NCBI GenBank assembly: GCA_934462715.1
Contig: CAKSIJ010000012.1
Span: 36,768-100,767, forward strand
Reading direction: 5' to 3'
Origin: an uncultured Clostridia bacterium
GTDB taxonomy: Bacteria; Bacillota; Clostridia; UBA1381
DNA length: 64,000 bases
In this document: in pieces, positions 1-8,683 of the stretch
How the letters are laid out: every line of letters begins with the position of its first letter
How positions within the stretch are numbered: position 1 is the stretch's first letter
Notes under the pieces: model-generated
Told to the model about the DNA's origin: nothing
Database searches by the model: none
Seen by the model: the letters and a program-made list of their open reading frames with translations, nothing else
Position numbers and translations under genes: made by a program

Positions 1-620
1 CTGAAATCAGCAGGCTCTACAAATTCGGAAAGCTGTGTCGGAGAGGTGATTTTCGGGAACAGCCTTTTTATCGAACTGAAGTCCGCAACAACCACGGGAA
101 GTCCGCCAAAGCTTTTTAAAGAATTTCCGGTATCGCATTTTCCGTCGAGAGTTATTTTTTTTCCGTTATAAAAAATCGAAAGACAGAACCCGTCCGATTT
201 TCGCATAAAATTTTTTTCAAGATATTTAAAGCATGTGCCGCCTGCCGCGATTGCTGCCGCAAGTAAAAAATCCGGCAGAGGTGAGCAGTATGAAATACCG
301 GCTGCGGTCATGAGTGTTAAAGCCGAGCCACTGAACAATAGTGACAAGGCGAAGCACTTTACACAAGCTTTTGCTATGATTTTGATACTGCACGGAAAAA
401 GCGACAATGCACACATCATGAAAAGTACGGTTATTTTTGCGCCAAACGAGAAAAAAAACCCCGGAACGTCCCATAACCCCATGCAGGCATATGCCGCACC
501 AAATAATGAGGCAATCAGCCTGTTAGCTGTAAAGGATCTGCATTTTCGGCAGGACAGCGTCAGTATAATATAATCAATTATGAAATTAACTGCAAAAAAA
601 ATATCTATGTATACGGTCAT
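1..620 (-). CDS. spoIIGA: Sigma-E processing peptidase SpoIIGA, 5' part
   Basis: Membrane aspartic protease that activates pro-sigma-E in the mother cell during sporulation. Reading the minus strand from the ATG at 620 gives about 206 residues that run off the left edge of the window. The protein begins MTVYIDIFFAVNFIIDY, followed by a series of hydrophobic segments to about residue 130. A soluble domain then contains the hallmark DGKCDTGNSL, whose DTGN motif holds the catalytic Asp. This is the family arrangement: N-terminal membrane half, C-terminal protease half. The start is supported by GGAG about 7 nt upstream. In relatives sigE and sigG follow directly, which would lie outside the window. 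Identification is from the membrane/DTGN architecture, not a search. Confidence 0.85.
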   Translation of the reverse strand, partial: MTVYIDIFFAVNFIIDYIILTLSCRKCRSFTANRLIASLFGAAYACMGLWDVPGFFFSFGAKITVLFMMCALSLFPCSIKIIAKACVKCFALSLLFSGSALTLMTAAGISYCSPLPDFLLAAAIAAGGTCFKYLEKNFMRKSDGFCLSIFYNGKKITLDGKCDTGNSLKSFGGLPVVVADFSSIKRLFPKITSPTQLSEFVEPADF

Positions 621-696
621 GTTTCTGCTCCGTTCGGGTATTGTGTGTTTTTCGTTTTGTGCTTCGTTAATTTTTTCATCTGCCGAATTGATTATC

Positions 697-730
697 ATTA
701 TACTACTGCCAAAGGTGAAAATATGTCGAT
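697..730 (-). promoter_or_regulatory. Candidate Spo0A-dependent promoter of spoIIGA
   Basis: On the minus strand a perfect TATAAT (697-702) lies about 77 nt upstream of the spoIIGA start. There is no good -35 hexamer at 17 nt. Instead TGTCGAT on the plus strand (724-730), a 6/7 match to the Spo0A box TGTCGAA, overlaps the -35 region. This resembles the known Spo0A-activated spoIIG promoter of Bacillus. Only one box is clear. I see nothing else in the rest of the 621-997 gap. Confidence 0.4.
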
Positions 731-997
731 ATATGTTTCGGAAAAAAAACTTTAAAGTGATTGATTAATATAGAATGTTACCGATTATTTATATTAAAAG
801 AGGATAAATTGTAATAAAACAAGTGTAATTGATGATTATTCTTGCAGTCAGTTGTAAAAATATGGTGAAAATTGGTATAAAAAGTATGTTGAAATATTTT
901 GCAAAATAACAAAAAATAAAAAAAATTATATTTATCGTTCCGGATTGCACCGATTTTTTATGAAAATTACGCCGGTCAGCCGTTTTGCATAGTTGTG

Positions 998-1037
998 TGA
1001 AAATAAAAAAACACAGCGGAATAAAAATCCGCTGTGC
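998..1037 (-). terminator. Intrinsic terminator after nrdDG
   Basis: A hairpin with arms CACAGCGGA and TCCGCTGTG is followed on the minus strand by a T-rich tract (T7-A-T4). It lies directly downstream of the nrdG stop. Confidence 0.85.
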
Positions 1038-1040
1038 CGT

Positions 1041-1559
1041 TCAATCCATGAATATGTGCGGCTGCTTTGTTTCAAGCGATTTTTTTACGTCAAGAATACG
1101 CTGATTAGAGCTGCCGCGGAACTTCAGACTGATATTTTTTAATTCTTCTATAAATTCACCGTCAACGAGAACGTCAATCAGTTCAAGCATAGGTATTGTT
1201 ACCTCGGTAACAGGGTGGGAATCCGAGGTGAGCTGTTCAAAAGTATAACCGGAATAGCACCAGACGGATTTTTCGGGAAATCTCTTTCTTACTCTTTTCA
1301 GAAAGGGATAGAGCACAGCCTGGTTTTCGGGCTCAAAAGGCTCACCGCCGAGCAGGGTTAAACCGTCCGTATAGTCGCTTGACAGAGCTTCTAAGATCTC
1401 ATTTTCTGTTTCACAGGTAAATTCATTGCCGTAATCAAAATTCCATGTTTCCGGCTGAAAACAACCCTTGCAGTGATGTCTGCACCCGGAAACAAACAGA
1501 GAAACTCTTACACCCGTTCCGTCGGCGATGTCGCATTTTTTTATATTTCCGTAATACAT
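1041..1559 (-). CDS. nrdG: Anaerobic ribonucleotide reductase activating protein NrdG
   Basis: Radical SAM activase that installs the glycyl radical on NrdD. The protein is 172 residues, the usual size for NrdG. The N-terminal motif CRHHCKGC is the C-X3-C-X2-C cluster that binds the 4Fe-4S centre, and TLLGGEP is typical of the family. A longer upstream reading is open, but the ATG at 1559 is preferred because it overlaps the nrdD stop as TAATG, giving translational coupling, and the protein then begins MYYGNIKKCDIADGTG as usual. It ends the nrdDG operon, followed by a terminator. Confidence 0.95.
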   Translation of the reverse strand: MYYGNIKKCDIADGTGVRVSLFVSGCRHHCKGCFQPETWNFDYGNEFTCETENEILEALSSDYTDGLTLLGGEPFEPENQAVLYPFLKRVRKRFPEKSVWCYSGYTFEQLTSDSHPVTEVTIPMLELIDVLVDGEFIEELKNISLKFRGSSNQRILDVKKSLETKQPHIFMD

Positions 1560-3736
1560 TATAAATGCAGAACTCTTTCTTTGATTTCCTGTGTTCTGCC
1601 CTGATTCCAGAACTGAGTGCCTATGTATCCGCAAGTACGTCTTGCAACGTTCATTTTTGTCTGGTCACGGTTGCCGCAGTTGGGACATTCCCATATAAGC
1701 TTACCGTCATTGTCGGTAATAATCTGAATTTCGCCCTCATATCCGCAAGCCTGGCAGCAGTCTGATTTGGTATTCAGTTCAGCATACATAATATGCTCAT
1801 ATATGTACTGCATAACTCTGATAACCGCTTCGATGTTATTTTGCATATTCGGTACTTCAACATAGCTGATAGCGCCGCCGGGGGACAATGCCTGGAACTG
1901 TGCTTCAAATCCGAGTTTTGTAAATGCGTCGATTTTTTCTGACACATGAACATGATAGCTGTTTGTGATGTAGTTTTTATCGGTTACACCTTTAATTATG
2001 CCGAATCTCTTTTGCAGACACTTTGCAAACTTGTAGGTGGTGGATTCAAGAGGAGTTCCGTAGATACTGAAATCTATGTTTTCCTTTTCTTTCCAGCGAT
2101 TGGTTGCTTCGTTAAGATGATTCATAACATCAAGCGCAAACGGAGTAGCCTCCGGATCGGTGTGCGATTTGCCCGTCATGTATTTTACACATTCGTAAAG
2201 TCCGGCATATCCGAGTGATATTGTGGAATATCCGCCGTAGAGAAGCTTGTCGATTGTTTCTCCCTTTTCAAGACGTGCAAGCGCACCGTGCTGCCAGAGA
2301 ATGGGCGCAGCGTCGCTTAAAGTACCTTTAAGACGGTTATGTCTGCACATAAGCGCACGATAGCATAAATCCAGTCTTTCGTCAAATACTCTCCAGAATT
2401 TTTCTTTGTTTCCGCCGGAGGATAACGCTACATCTACAAGATTCAGCGTTACAACACCCTGGTTGAATCTTCCGTAATACTTCGGCTTTCCGGTTTCGGG
2501 GTCAACGTAAGGTGTAAGGAAGGAACGGCAACCCATACAGGTATAACAGTGTCCCTCTCCGTTTTTGTCTATTTTAAGCTGAAGCATGATTTTTTCCGAT
2601 ATGTAGTCGGGAACCATACGCTTTGCGGTGCATTTTGCGGCAAGCTCCGTGAGGTAGTAGTATTTTGAATCCGGATGAATGTTGTCCTCTTCAAGAACGT
2701 ATATAAGCTTCGGAAAAGCAGGAGTTATCCAGATACCCTTTTCGTTCTTTACGCCCATGATTCTCTGTTTAAGCGTTTCCTCAATAATCATGGCAAGATC
2801 TGATTTTTCCTGCGGATCGTCCGTTTCGTTAAGATACATAAATACGGTAACGAATGGTGCCTGTCCGTTAGTGGTCAAAAGAGTTACCACCTGATATTGT
2901 ATAGTCTGAACGCCCTTTCTGATTTCCTCGCGCAGACGTTTTTCGGTGATTTTATTTACCTGTTCATCGGTAAGCGTTGTTCTGCAGACATTTGCTTCTT
3001 CGAGAATCTCTTTTCTGATTTTCTTTCTGGAGATGTCAACGAATGGAGCAAGGTGCGTAAGGCTTATGCTCTGACCGCCGTACTGGCTTGACGCAACCTG
3101 TGCGATTATCTGTGTTGCGATGTTGCATGCAGTTGAAAAGCTGTGAGGCTTTTCAATAAGTGTGCCGCTGATAACCGTACCATTTTGCAGCATATCCTCA
3201 AGATTTACAAGATCACAGTTGTGCATATGCTGCGCAAAATAGTCGCTGTCATGGAAGTGAATAAGACCCTCCTCGTGAGCCTGGACTATATCGAGGGGAA
3301 GCAACAATCTTCTTGTAAGGTCTTTTGATACCTCGCCTGCCATATAATCACGCTGTACACTGTTAATTGTGGGATTCTTATTGGAGTTTTCCTGCTTAAC
3401 CTCCTCATTGTTACATTCTATAAGAGTAAGAATCTGATTGTCTGTGGTATTCGAGTTACGGATAAGACTTCTTGTATAACGGTATTTGACATAGCTTTTC
3501 GCAACCTCAAACGCGCCCTGTGCCATAATCTGATTCTCTACTATATCTTGTATCTCCTCAACAGAGTAGGCTCTGTTTGCTTTGCTCAGTCTGAACTCAA
3601 CGTAATCGGCAATATTTTCGATCTGTGACTCGCTCAGCTCCTGCGATTTTACAGACTGATTGGCTTTTGAAATGGCTTTAACTATTTTGGAAAGGTCAAA
3701 ATCAGCTTCAGAGCCATTTCTTTTGATAATTTTCAC
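1559..3736 (-). CDS. nrdD: Anaerobic ribonucleoside-triphosphate reductase NrdD
   Basis: Oxygen-sensitive class III reductase that makes dNTPs from NTPs using a glycyl radical. The protein is about 725 residues. Residues 1-90 form an ATP-cone (starts VKIIKRNGSEADFDLSKI), the middle is the 10-stranded catalytic barrel, and the C-terminus has a four-Cys zinc site (CCQACGYEG and CPNCG) followed by RTCGYIGTQFW, whose glycine carries the radical. I place the start at the GTG at 3736, seven nt after AAAGGAGGAT; an upstream start at 3787 would add residues unlike the family and skip this binding site. It is coupled to nrdG by a TAATG overlap. Confidence 0.95.
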   Translation of the reverse strand: MKIIKRNGSEADFDLSKIVKAISKANQSVKSQELSESQIENIADYVEFRLSKANRAYSVEEIQDIVENQIMAQGAFEVAKSYVKYRYTRSLIRNSNTTDNQILTLIECNNEEVKQENSNKNPTINSVQRDYMAGEVSKDLTRRLLLPLDIVQAHEEGLIHFHDSDYFAQHMHNCDLVNLEDMLQNGTVISGTLIEKPHSFSTACNIATQIIAQVASSQYGGQSISLTHLAPFVDISRKKIRKEILEEANVCRTTLTDEQVNKITEKRLREEIRKGVQTIQYQVVTLLTTNGQAPFVTVFMYLNETDDPQEKSDLAMIIEETLKQRIMGVKNEKGIWITPAFPKLIYVLEEDNIHPDSKYYYLTELAAKCTAKRMVPDYISEKIMLQLKIDKNGEGHCYTCMGCRSFLTPYVDPETGKPKYYGRFNQGVVTLNLVDVALSSGGNKEKFWRVFDERLDLCYRALMCRHNRLKGTLSDAAPILWQHGALARLEKGETIDKLLYGGYSTISLGYAGLYECVKYMTGKSHTDPEATPFALDVMNHLNEATNRWKEKENIDFSIYGTPLESTTYKFAKCLQKRFGIIKGVTDKNYITNSYHVHVSEKIDAFTKLGFEAQFQALSPGGAISYVEVPNMQNNIEAVIRVMQYIYEHIMYAELNTKSDCCQACGYEGEIQIITDNDGKLIWECPNCGNRDQTKMNVARRTCGYIGTQFWNQGRTQEIKERVLHL

Positions 3737-3820
3737 TTTTATATCCTCCTTTATTAAAATTATAACCGTGCAATTGCAAAATGTCATTTTACAAATTATG
3801 TTTTAATAATACGCTTATAT

Positions 3821-3849
3821 ATAATACCAAAGAATAGTATATTTGTCAA
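3821..3849 (-). promoter_or_regulatory. Sigma-A promoter of nrdDG
   Basis: On the minus strand TTGACA (3844-3849) and TATTAT (3821-3826) are separated by exactly 17 nt, an almost ideal housekeeping promoter about 85 nt upstream of the nrdD start. Confidence 0.8.
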
Positions 3850-3866
3850 GAGTAATAATTAACAAA

Positions 3867-3882
3867 ACACAATATCTGGTGA
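3867..3882. promoter_or_regulatory. Possible NrdR box
   Basis: ACACAATATCTGGTGA agrees with the palindromic NrdR-box pattern (acaCwAtATaTwGtgt) at 13 of 16 positions. It lies about 18 bp upstream of the nrdDG -35 hexamer. NrdR normally binds two such boxes; I could not find a convincing partner at helical spacing, so this is a candidate only. Confidence 0.4.
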
Positions 3883-4164
3883 AACAAAAATAAGTTAAGA
3901 AATCAAAACATACGAAAAAAAAGAATACGTATTTTCTATTAAAAGGTGGGAAAAGTCAGGTAACATCTAACTTAAACCGTTTGTTAAAGGTTAATTTTCG
4001 TAGCTGAAAAATTAACCAATAAAATTTTCATGTAACAAAAATGTAATATAAAAAGGCACAAATATTACTGTATATTGTATCCGATTTAAGTGTTGTATAC
4101 AAAATATGTACAATCTCAAGAGTGCTATGCGTTTTCGTACAGGCTGTATATGTCATAATTACTG
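3883..4164. other. Gene-free intergenic stretch between nrdD and mazF
   Basis: AT-rich stretch with no supported reading frame. Part of it (about 4030-4164) leads into a strong hairpin terminator at 4165-4199 and could be a short non-coding transcript, but no promoter with good spacing was found. Confidence 0.3.
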
Positions 4165-4199
4165 AAAATGCCGCAAAGCTCAGCTTTGCGGCATTTTTT
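4165..4199. terminator. Strong bidirectional terminator
   Basis: Perfect stem ATGCCGCAAAGCT / AGCTTTGCGGCAT with a one-base loop, preceded by four A and followed by six T. It can stop minus-strand transcription from the alr-mazEF block and anything reading rightwards through 3883-4164. Confidence 0.85.
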
Positions 4200-4306
4200 G
4201 CGGAATCAAACCGCTGAATGTATGTAAATAATCAATTTACACACATCATGCTCCGAAATATCATAAAAGCCTGCCTCCCAAATACTTCTCTATACAAAAA
4301 TCAGGG

Positions 4307-4660
4307 TTAAAATCCCGACAGTCCGAAGCTGATTGCAAGTGCGTCATTTACCTTTTGCATGAGTCTTGAGTCAAGATGGCCTATTTTCTCATGCAGACGC
4401 TTTTTATCTATTGTTCTGATTTGTTCAAGCAGAATTACAGAATCCTTTGAAAGACCGTAATCCTTTGCTGTCAGCTCAATATGCGTTGGCATTTTGGCTT
4501 TGTTAATCTGCGACGTAATTGCCGCCGCAATTACAGTTGGGCTGTATTTATTGCCGATATCGTTCTGAATAATAAGAACAGGGCGTATGCCGCCTTGCTC
4601 GCTGCCAACAACAGGACTTAAATCGGCGTAATAAATATCTCCTCTTTTTACAATCACCAC
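4307..4660 (-). CDS. MazF/PemK-type mRNA endoribonuclease toxin (NdoA-like)
   Basis: Ribosome-independent mRNA interferase, the toxin of a type II toxin-antitoxin pair. The 117 residues begin MVIVKRGDIYYADLSPVVG and continue with GSEQGGIRPVLIIQND, the typical PemK beta-barrel start, and end NDALAISFGLSGF as in NdoA of Bacillus. Start is a GTG at 4660 that overlaps the antitoxin stop (TAGTG). Position directly behind alr is the classic Firmicute arrangement alr - ndoAI - ndoA. Confidence 0.93.
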   Translation of the reverse strand: MVIVKRGDIYYADLSPVVGSEQGGIRPVLIIQNDIGNKYSPTVIAAAITSQINKAKMPTHIELTAKDYGLSKDSVILLEQIRTIDKKRLHEKIGHLDSRLMQKVNDALAISFGLSGF

Positions 4661-4881
4661 TATTCACACTCCGTCAGTTTTTCCTCATATTGCCGAAAGA
4701 CGTCACAATCGGCGTCAAAACACGTTTTGGCTATGGAAATGTTTATTTCAGCCATTTCGGAATAGCCTTTCCTAAGTGAATTTATCCGATTATATTTTTT
4801 TACCAAATAGCATAAAATATACTGATTTTTCTCGGATTTTTTGAAAGACAGACCGGATATGACCTTTTTTGGTTGTGACAA
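4660..4881 (-). CDS. MazE-like antitoxin (NdoAI-type)
   Basis: Antitoxin partner of the downstream MazF-type RNase. The protein is 73 residues with a probable TTG start at 4881 after a G-rich run. The C-terminal half, RKGYSEMAEINISIAKTC, matches the toxin-binding tail of NdoAI (RRGYMEMAKINLNIS) and ends in acidic residues. The N-terminal half does not show an obvious ribbon-helix-helix DNA-binding segment and is lysine rich, so the DNA-binding part is divergent or reduced. It is coupled to the toxin by a one-base overlap. Function is inferred from the tail and from gene order. Confidence 0.75.
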   Translation of the reverse strand: MSQPKKVISGLSFKKSEKNQYILCYLVKKYNRINSLRKGYSEMAEINISIAKTCFDADCDVFRQYEEKLTECE

Positions 4882-4930
4882 AGTAATCAGGCCCCCCGTT
4901 TGTTAATTTAATTACCTATAATCTGATAAA

Positions 4931-6094
4931 TTATAGTCTGTTGAGATAGTTCAGCGTTTTCACCGTCCTTCCGTTACTCAAATAAATTCGCGGAATACGC
5001 TTTGAGATCATGCATACTATTTCATAGTTTATAGTACCGAGCCATGATGCCATATCATCTGCCGTAACGGTTTCTGCGCCGAATACGATTACTTCGTCAC
5101 CCGTATTTATATTATGGACATTTGTAACGTTAATCATACATTGATCCATACAAATTTTTCCGATAACATCAACGGTCTGTCCGTGTACCAGCATTTTGGC
5201 TTTGCCGTTCAGCATTCTCGTATATCCGTCTGCATAACCGATAGGAACCGTGGCAATTTTTGTGTTACTGTCGGTTATGTACATTTTTCCGTAGCTGACG
5301 CCCCTGTTTTCGCATAAATCCTTAACCATTGTAATTCTGGATTTTAAAGTCATAACGGGCTTTAAGGGCAGCTTTGTTTTGTCAACTTCATCGGACGGAT
5401 ATAAGCCATAAAGAATGTTTCCGGCGCGCACCATATCAAGATGCGTTTCGGGATACATTATGATTGCGGCGCTGTTTGCAATGTGCTTAACGGGAATATG
5501 AAGCCCCTTGACTTCAAGCAGAGCGCATACTGTGTTAAACCGTGAAAACTGTAACTCGGTATATGACGAATCGGCTTCGTCCGAGGTTGAGAAGTGGGAA
5601 AAAATTCCCTCGATTTCTATATTTTCAAGAGAAGCGATTTTTAAAATTTCATCGGCAATTTTTTCATCGTCCACACCGGAAACATATCCTATTCTGGACA
5701 TTCCGGTATCGAGCTTTATATGGATTTTTGCGGTTTTGTTCTGTTTTACGGCAGCCTGTGAAATCTTTTCCGCAAAGCCGTATGAAAAGACGCACGCTGT
5801 TATGTCATGCTCTACGATGCCGTCGGCTTCCTCGTCAAAGGAAGCACCGAGGATAAGAATAGGTGCGCTTATTCCGGCTCTGCGGAGCTGAAAAGCTTCG
5901 TCGTAGCAGGAAACGGCAAGTCTGTCTGCTCCGTTTTCAAGCAGGAGCTTTGAACATTCAACCGCACCGTGACCGTATGCGTCCGCCTTGACAACCGCCA
6001 TAACCATTGCTTTGGGTGACGTTATTTTTCTTATTGCCTTAATGTTTGATTTCAGGGCGTCAAGATCAATTTGAGCCCATGTTCTTGTGTTCAT
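4931..6094 (-). CDS. alr: Alanine racemase
   Basis: PLP enzyme that interconverts L- and D-alanine for peptidoglycan. At 387 residues it is full length. The N-terminal barrel has VVKADAYGHG with the PLP-binding lysine, and the C-terminal beta domain has VSYGKMYI with the catalytic Tyr. ATG start is preceded by GAGGCTG. The gene sits between nnr and the mazEF-like pair, as in many Firmicutes. Confidence 0.96.
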   Translation of the reverse strand: MNTRTWAQIDLDALKSNIKAIRKITSPKAMVMAVVKADAYGHGAVECSKLLLENGADRLAVSCYDEAFQLRRAGISAPILILGASFDEEADGIVEHDITACVFSYGFAEKISQAAVKQNKTAKIHIKLDTGMSRIGYVSGVDDEKIADEILKIASLENIEIEGIFSHFSTSDEADSSYTELQFSRFNTVCALLEVKGLHIPVKHIANSAAIIMYPETHLDMVRAGNILYGLYPSDEVDKTKLPLKPVMTLKSRITMVKDLCENRGVSYGKMYITDSNTKIATVPIGYADGYTRMLNGKAKMLVHGQTVDVIGKICMDQCMINVTNVHNINTGDEVIVFGAETVTADDMASWLGTINYEIVCMISKRIPRIYLSNGRTVKTLNYLNRL

Positions 6095-6122
6095 ATTTTT
6101 CAGCCTCTCATTTATATATAAA

Positions 6123-6131
6123 ATTATATCA
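6123..6131 (-). promoter_or_regulatory. Extended -10 promoter upstream of alr
   Basis: On the minus strand TGATATAAT gives a perfect TATAAT (6123-6128) with an upstream TG, about 30 nt before the alr start. The -35 region is AT-rich and poor, which an extended -10 can tolerate. Confidence 0.5.
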
Positions 6132-6237
6132 TAAAATATAAAAATAATCTACAAGTAAATTTTGTTATTTTAAAAGTATCCGATACTTGTATAAGCCAAT
6201 GCCGCTTGCAGATTATAATATTGTTTTCTTTGTGTTG

Positions 6238-7764
6238 TCAGCCGATTAAATCGGTTAAAGCGTTGCCGATACAATCAAGCATATCGGTAGGAGTCATTGA
6301 AGCCTCTCCGTATTTTTTTGCTGCAAGATCGCCGGCTGCGGCGTGTAGATATACCGAAAGCACGGCCGCTGAGGTTTCGTCATGACACCGTGCGGCAAAT
6401 GCCGCCGTCATTCCGGCGAGAACATCTCCGCTTCCGCCGCACGCCATGCCGTTATTCCCGTTAATATTAATATATTGTTCTCCTGCCGGTGATGTTACAA
6501 TTGTATGCGCGCCTTTGAGTATCAGAGTTACGCTGTTTTGCGAAGCATAACCAAGACTTGTTCCCAATCTGTCGGCGGCAATATAATCAACGGAACAGCC
6601 GAATAATCTTGAAGCCTCCATTTCGTGGGGGGTGAGTATAAGATTACAGCTGCATTCTTCAAGCATTGACGGATTTTTTGCAAGAGCATAAAGACCGTCA
6701 GCGTCTATAATCATCGGAATTTCCGATACCCTCAAAAGTGCGGAAAGTATTTCGCCTATATCGCCGCTTCTGCCGAGTCCCGGTCCGAAAAGGCATACGT
6801 CATAGCTGTTGATAATGCTTGTCAGCTTTGAAATGCACGAACGATCCAAATGACCGTCGGAGGAGGGGAGAGGGATAGACATAGGCTCGGTGAGCTTTTC
6901 TTCAAAAATCGGATTGAGCTTGTCGCATACGGCAGCCGTCACCAATCCGGCACCGCTTTTGAGTGCCGCATTTGCGGACATGACGCAGGCACCGGTCATA
7001 CCGGCAGAACCGCCGATTATCAGAATTTTACCGTAATCGCCCTTGTGCGTGTTTTTTCTGCGTTTCGGTAAAAGTTCTTTTACAAGCCGCTTGTCCGATA
7101 CATTCACATTTATATTCATATTGTTGATGATATATTCCGGAATTGAAATATCGGCAACGACAATTTTACCCGTATGGTCTGCACCGGGAAACATTAAAAG
7201 ACCGGTTTTGTATGCGGCAAAGGTAACGGTTACGTCCGCATTGACGCACAAACCGCATATTTCGCCGGTATCGGCATTGATTCCGCTCGGAATATCTATG
7301 CTGAGCGTAAACTTTGAATGATTGTTTATTTCTTCAATAACATCAGCCGCAAGACCTGTTATTTCTCCGTGAATACCCGTGCCGAAAATTGCGTCAACCG
7401 TAATATCCGAGTTGGAAATATACAGATTCAGCAAATCCGTATCATTCAGTTCAATAATATTTATCCCCATGCGTGAGATGATTTCATAATTGATTAATGC
7501 GTCGCCCGAGAAATCGCTTCCGCATACAAGATAAACCGTTACTTTTATTCCTTTATTAAATAAGTGCCTTGCCACGGCAAAGCCGTCTCCGCCGTTGTTG
7601 CCCTTGCCGCAGAAAATAACGGCAGAACCGATACTGCCGAGTTTTGTTATTTCATTAACGCAGGCAATTGCGGCATTTTCCATTAAAACTATTGATGGTA
7701 TCCCGCCGAATTCCGAGGCGGATTTGTCAATTAAGCGCATTTGCGCAGAAGTACAAGCTTTCAT
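6238..7764 (-). CDS. nnr: Bifunctional NAD(P)HX epimerase / ADP-dependent dehydratase
   Basis: Repairs hydrated NADH and NADPH. The N-terminal half (about 1-210) is the YjeF_N epimerase with FCGKGNNGGDGF. The C-terminal half (about 230-505) is the ribokinase-like dehydratase with GGSAGMTGA and GMACGGSGDVLAGM near the end. The ATG at 7764 is preferred over an upstream TTG at 7788 because it has GGTGA five nt upstream, starts at the usual MKACTSAQM, and does not overlap acpS. It lies 10 nt behind the acpS stop. Confidence 0.95.
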   Translation of the reverse strand: MKACTSAQMRLIDKSASEFGGIPSIVLMENAAIACVNEITKLGSIGSAVIFCGKGNNGGDGFAVARHLFNKGIKVTVYLVCGSDFSGDALINYEIISRMGINIIELNDTDLLNLYISNSDITVDAIFGTGIHGEITGLAADVIEEINNHSKFTLSIDIPSGINADTGEICGLCVNADVTVTFAAYKTGLLMFPGADHTGKIVVADISIPEYIINNMNINVNVSDKRLVKELLPKRRKNTHKGDYGKILIIGGSAGMTGACVMSANAALKSGAGLVTAAVCDKLNPIFEEKLTEPMSIPLPSSDGHLDRSCISKLTSIINSYDVCLFGPGLGRSGDIGEILSALLRVSEIPMIIDADGLYALAKNPSMLEECSCNLILTPHEMEASRLFGCSVDYIAADRLGTSLGYASQNSVTLILKGAHTIVTSPAGEQYININGNNGMACGGSGDVLAGMTAAFAARCHDETSAAVLSVYLHAAAGDLAAKKYGEASMTPTDMLDCIGNALTDLIG

Positions 7765-7774
7765 AAAATCACCA

Positions 7775-8137
7775 TTATTGTTTTTCAATTATAACATATG
7801 CCGAGGCATATTCCTTTATGTGAGTGAGCGACACATGGATAATTCCGTCACCGACAAGCCTTGCGGCATTGTTGTATACATTAATATAGGGCTTGCCGAA
7901 GCTGTCCCTCAATACCTCGACATCTTTAAGAGCAAATCCCCGAAAGCCCGTGCCGAGGGCTTTTGAAAAAGCCTCCTTTGCCGCAAAGGAGGCTGCTATG
8001 GTCTGAGGATTGCGGTTTTTTAAAAGAAAATACGCATTTTCCGATTCGGTAAAGTATCTTTCAAGAAAACGTGAGTTTTCAATAGCCTTTGCAAGGCGCG
8101 ATACTTCAATTATATCGGTACCTATTCCGATAATCAT
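7775..8137 (-). CDS. acpS: Holo-[acyl-carrier-protein] synthase
   Basis: Transfers 4'-phosphopantetheine from CoA to apo-ACP. The 120 residues carry the family motifs MIIGIGTDIIEVSR at the start, FAAKEAFSKALGTG in the middle and HVSLTH near the C-terminus. Its start overlaps the stop of the preceding membrane-protein gene by four bases, and nnr follows by 10 nt, a common Firmicute arrangement. Confidence 0.95.
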   Translation of the reverse strand: MIIGIGTDIIEVSRLAKAIENSRFLERYFTESENAYFLLKNRNPQTIAASFAAKEAFSKALGTGFRGFALKDVEVLRDSFGKPYINVYNNAARLVGDGIIHVSLTHIKEYASAYVIIEKQ

Positions 8138-8649
8138 ATTATGTGTACCGCCCTGGGATTTACTATTCTCAGAGAATCCTTCATTTTGTCGTTGGGGTTG
8201 AAAAGTATACGGATTCTTCCGTCGCCGGTGTTAAAATCGGCAAAATATACGTCATATTCGCAGATTCCGCTGAAATCATAGGTTTTTGAAAGGGAAGCCG
8301 TATTGTTATATTCGGAAGAAAAATTATCGTCATTAACGGCAGCGCATATCACAACCTGCTTGAAATCAACGGTAAATATGTGTTTTCTCTTCTTTTTCGC
8401 CATTATTTTGTCAATGTCAAGCTCGTTGTTTGTTAGAGCATATTCATACTCGATAAAACGGCTTCTTATTAAAATATATGCGCCGTAAATTATTGCGGCG
8501 ATTATGAAAAAGCCGAAACCGAAAGTGTAGCGGTAAAAAAGCAAAACCGCAAAAACCAGAATTACTGCAGCAATGTCAACTCCTGCCATAATCAGATAAT
8601 CCTTAATGCTTTTTTTGTGTCTTACGATATACTCGCAAAAAATATCCAT
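8134..8649 (-). CDS. Two-helix membrane protein, DUF6106-like
   Basis: Function unknown. The 171 residues have a short cytoplasmic N-terminus, two adjacent membrane helices (about 22-40 and 44-62) and a soluble C-terminal part that starts RFIEYEYALTNNELDIDKI, the pattern I associate with the DUF6106 family of Clostridia and reminiscent of small PH-like membrane proteins. ATG start follows GGAG at 8 nt. It lies in one transcription unit between rdgB and acpS and overlaps acpS by four bases. Confidence 0.65.
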   Translation of the reverse strand: MDIFCEYIVRHKKSIKDYLIMAGVDIAAVILVFAVLLFYRYTFGFGFFIIAAIIYGAYILIRSRFIEYEYALTNNELDIDKIMAKKKRKHIFTVDFKQVVICAAVNDDNFSSEYNNTASLSKTYDFSGICEYDVYFADFNTGDGRIRILFNPNDKMKDSLRIVNPRAVHII

Positions 8650-8683
8650 AATGATTCTCCATTCCGCCGATACACGGCAATTT

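Noticed and set aside
235..573. Plus-strand frame opposite spoIIGA
   Set aside because: Shadow of the minus-strand SpoIIGA frame, which carries the DTGNS motif and a ribosome binding site.
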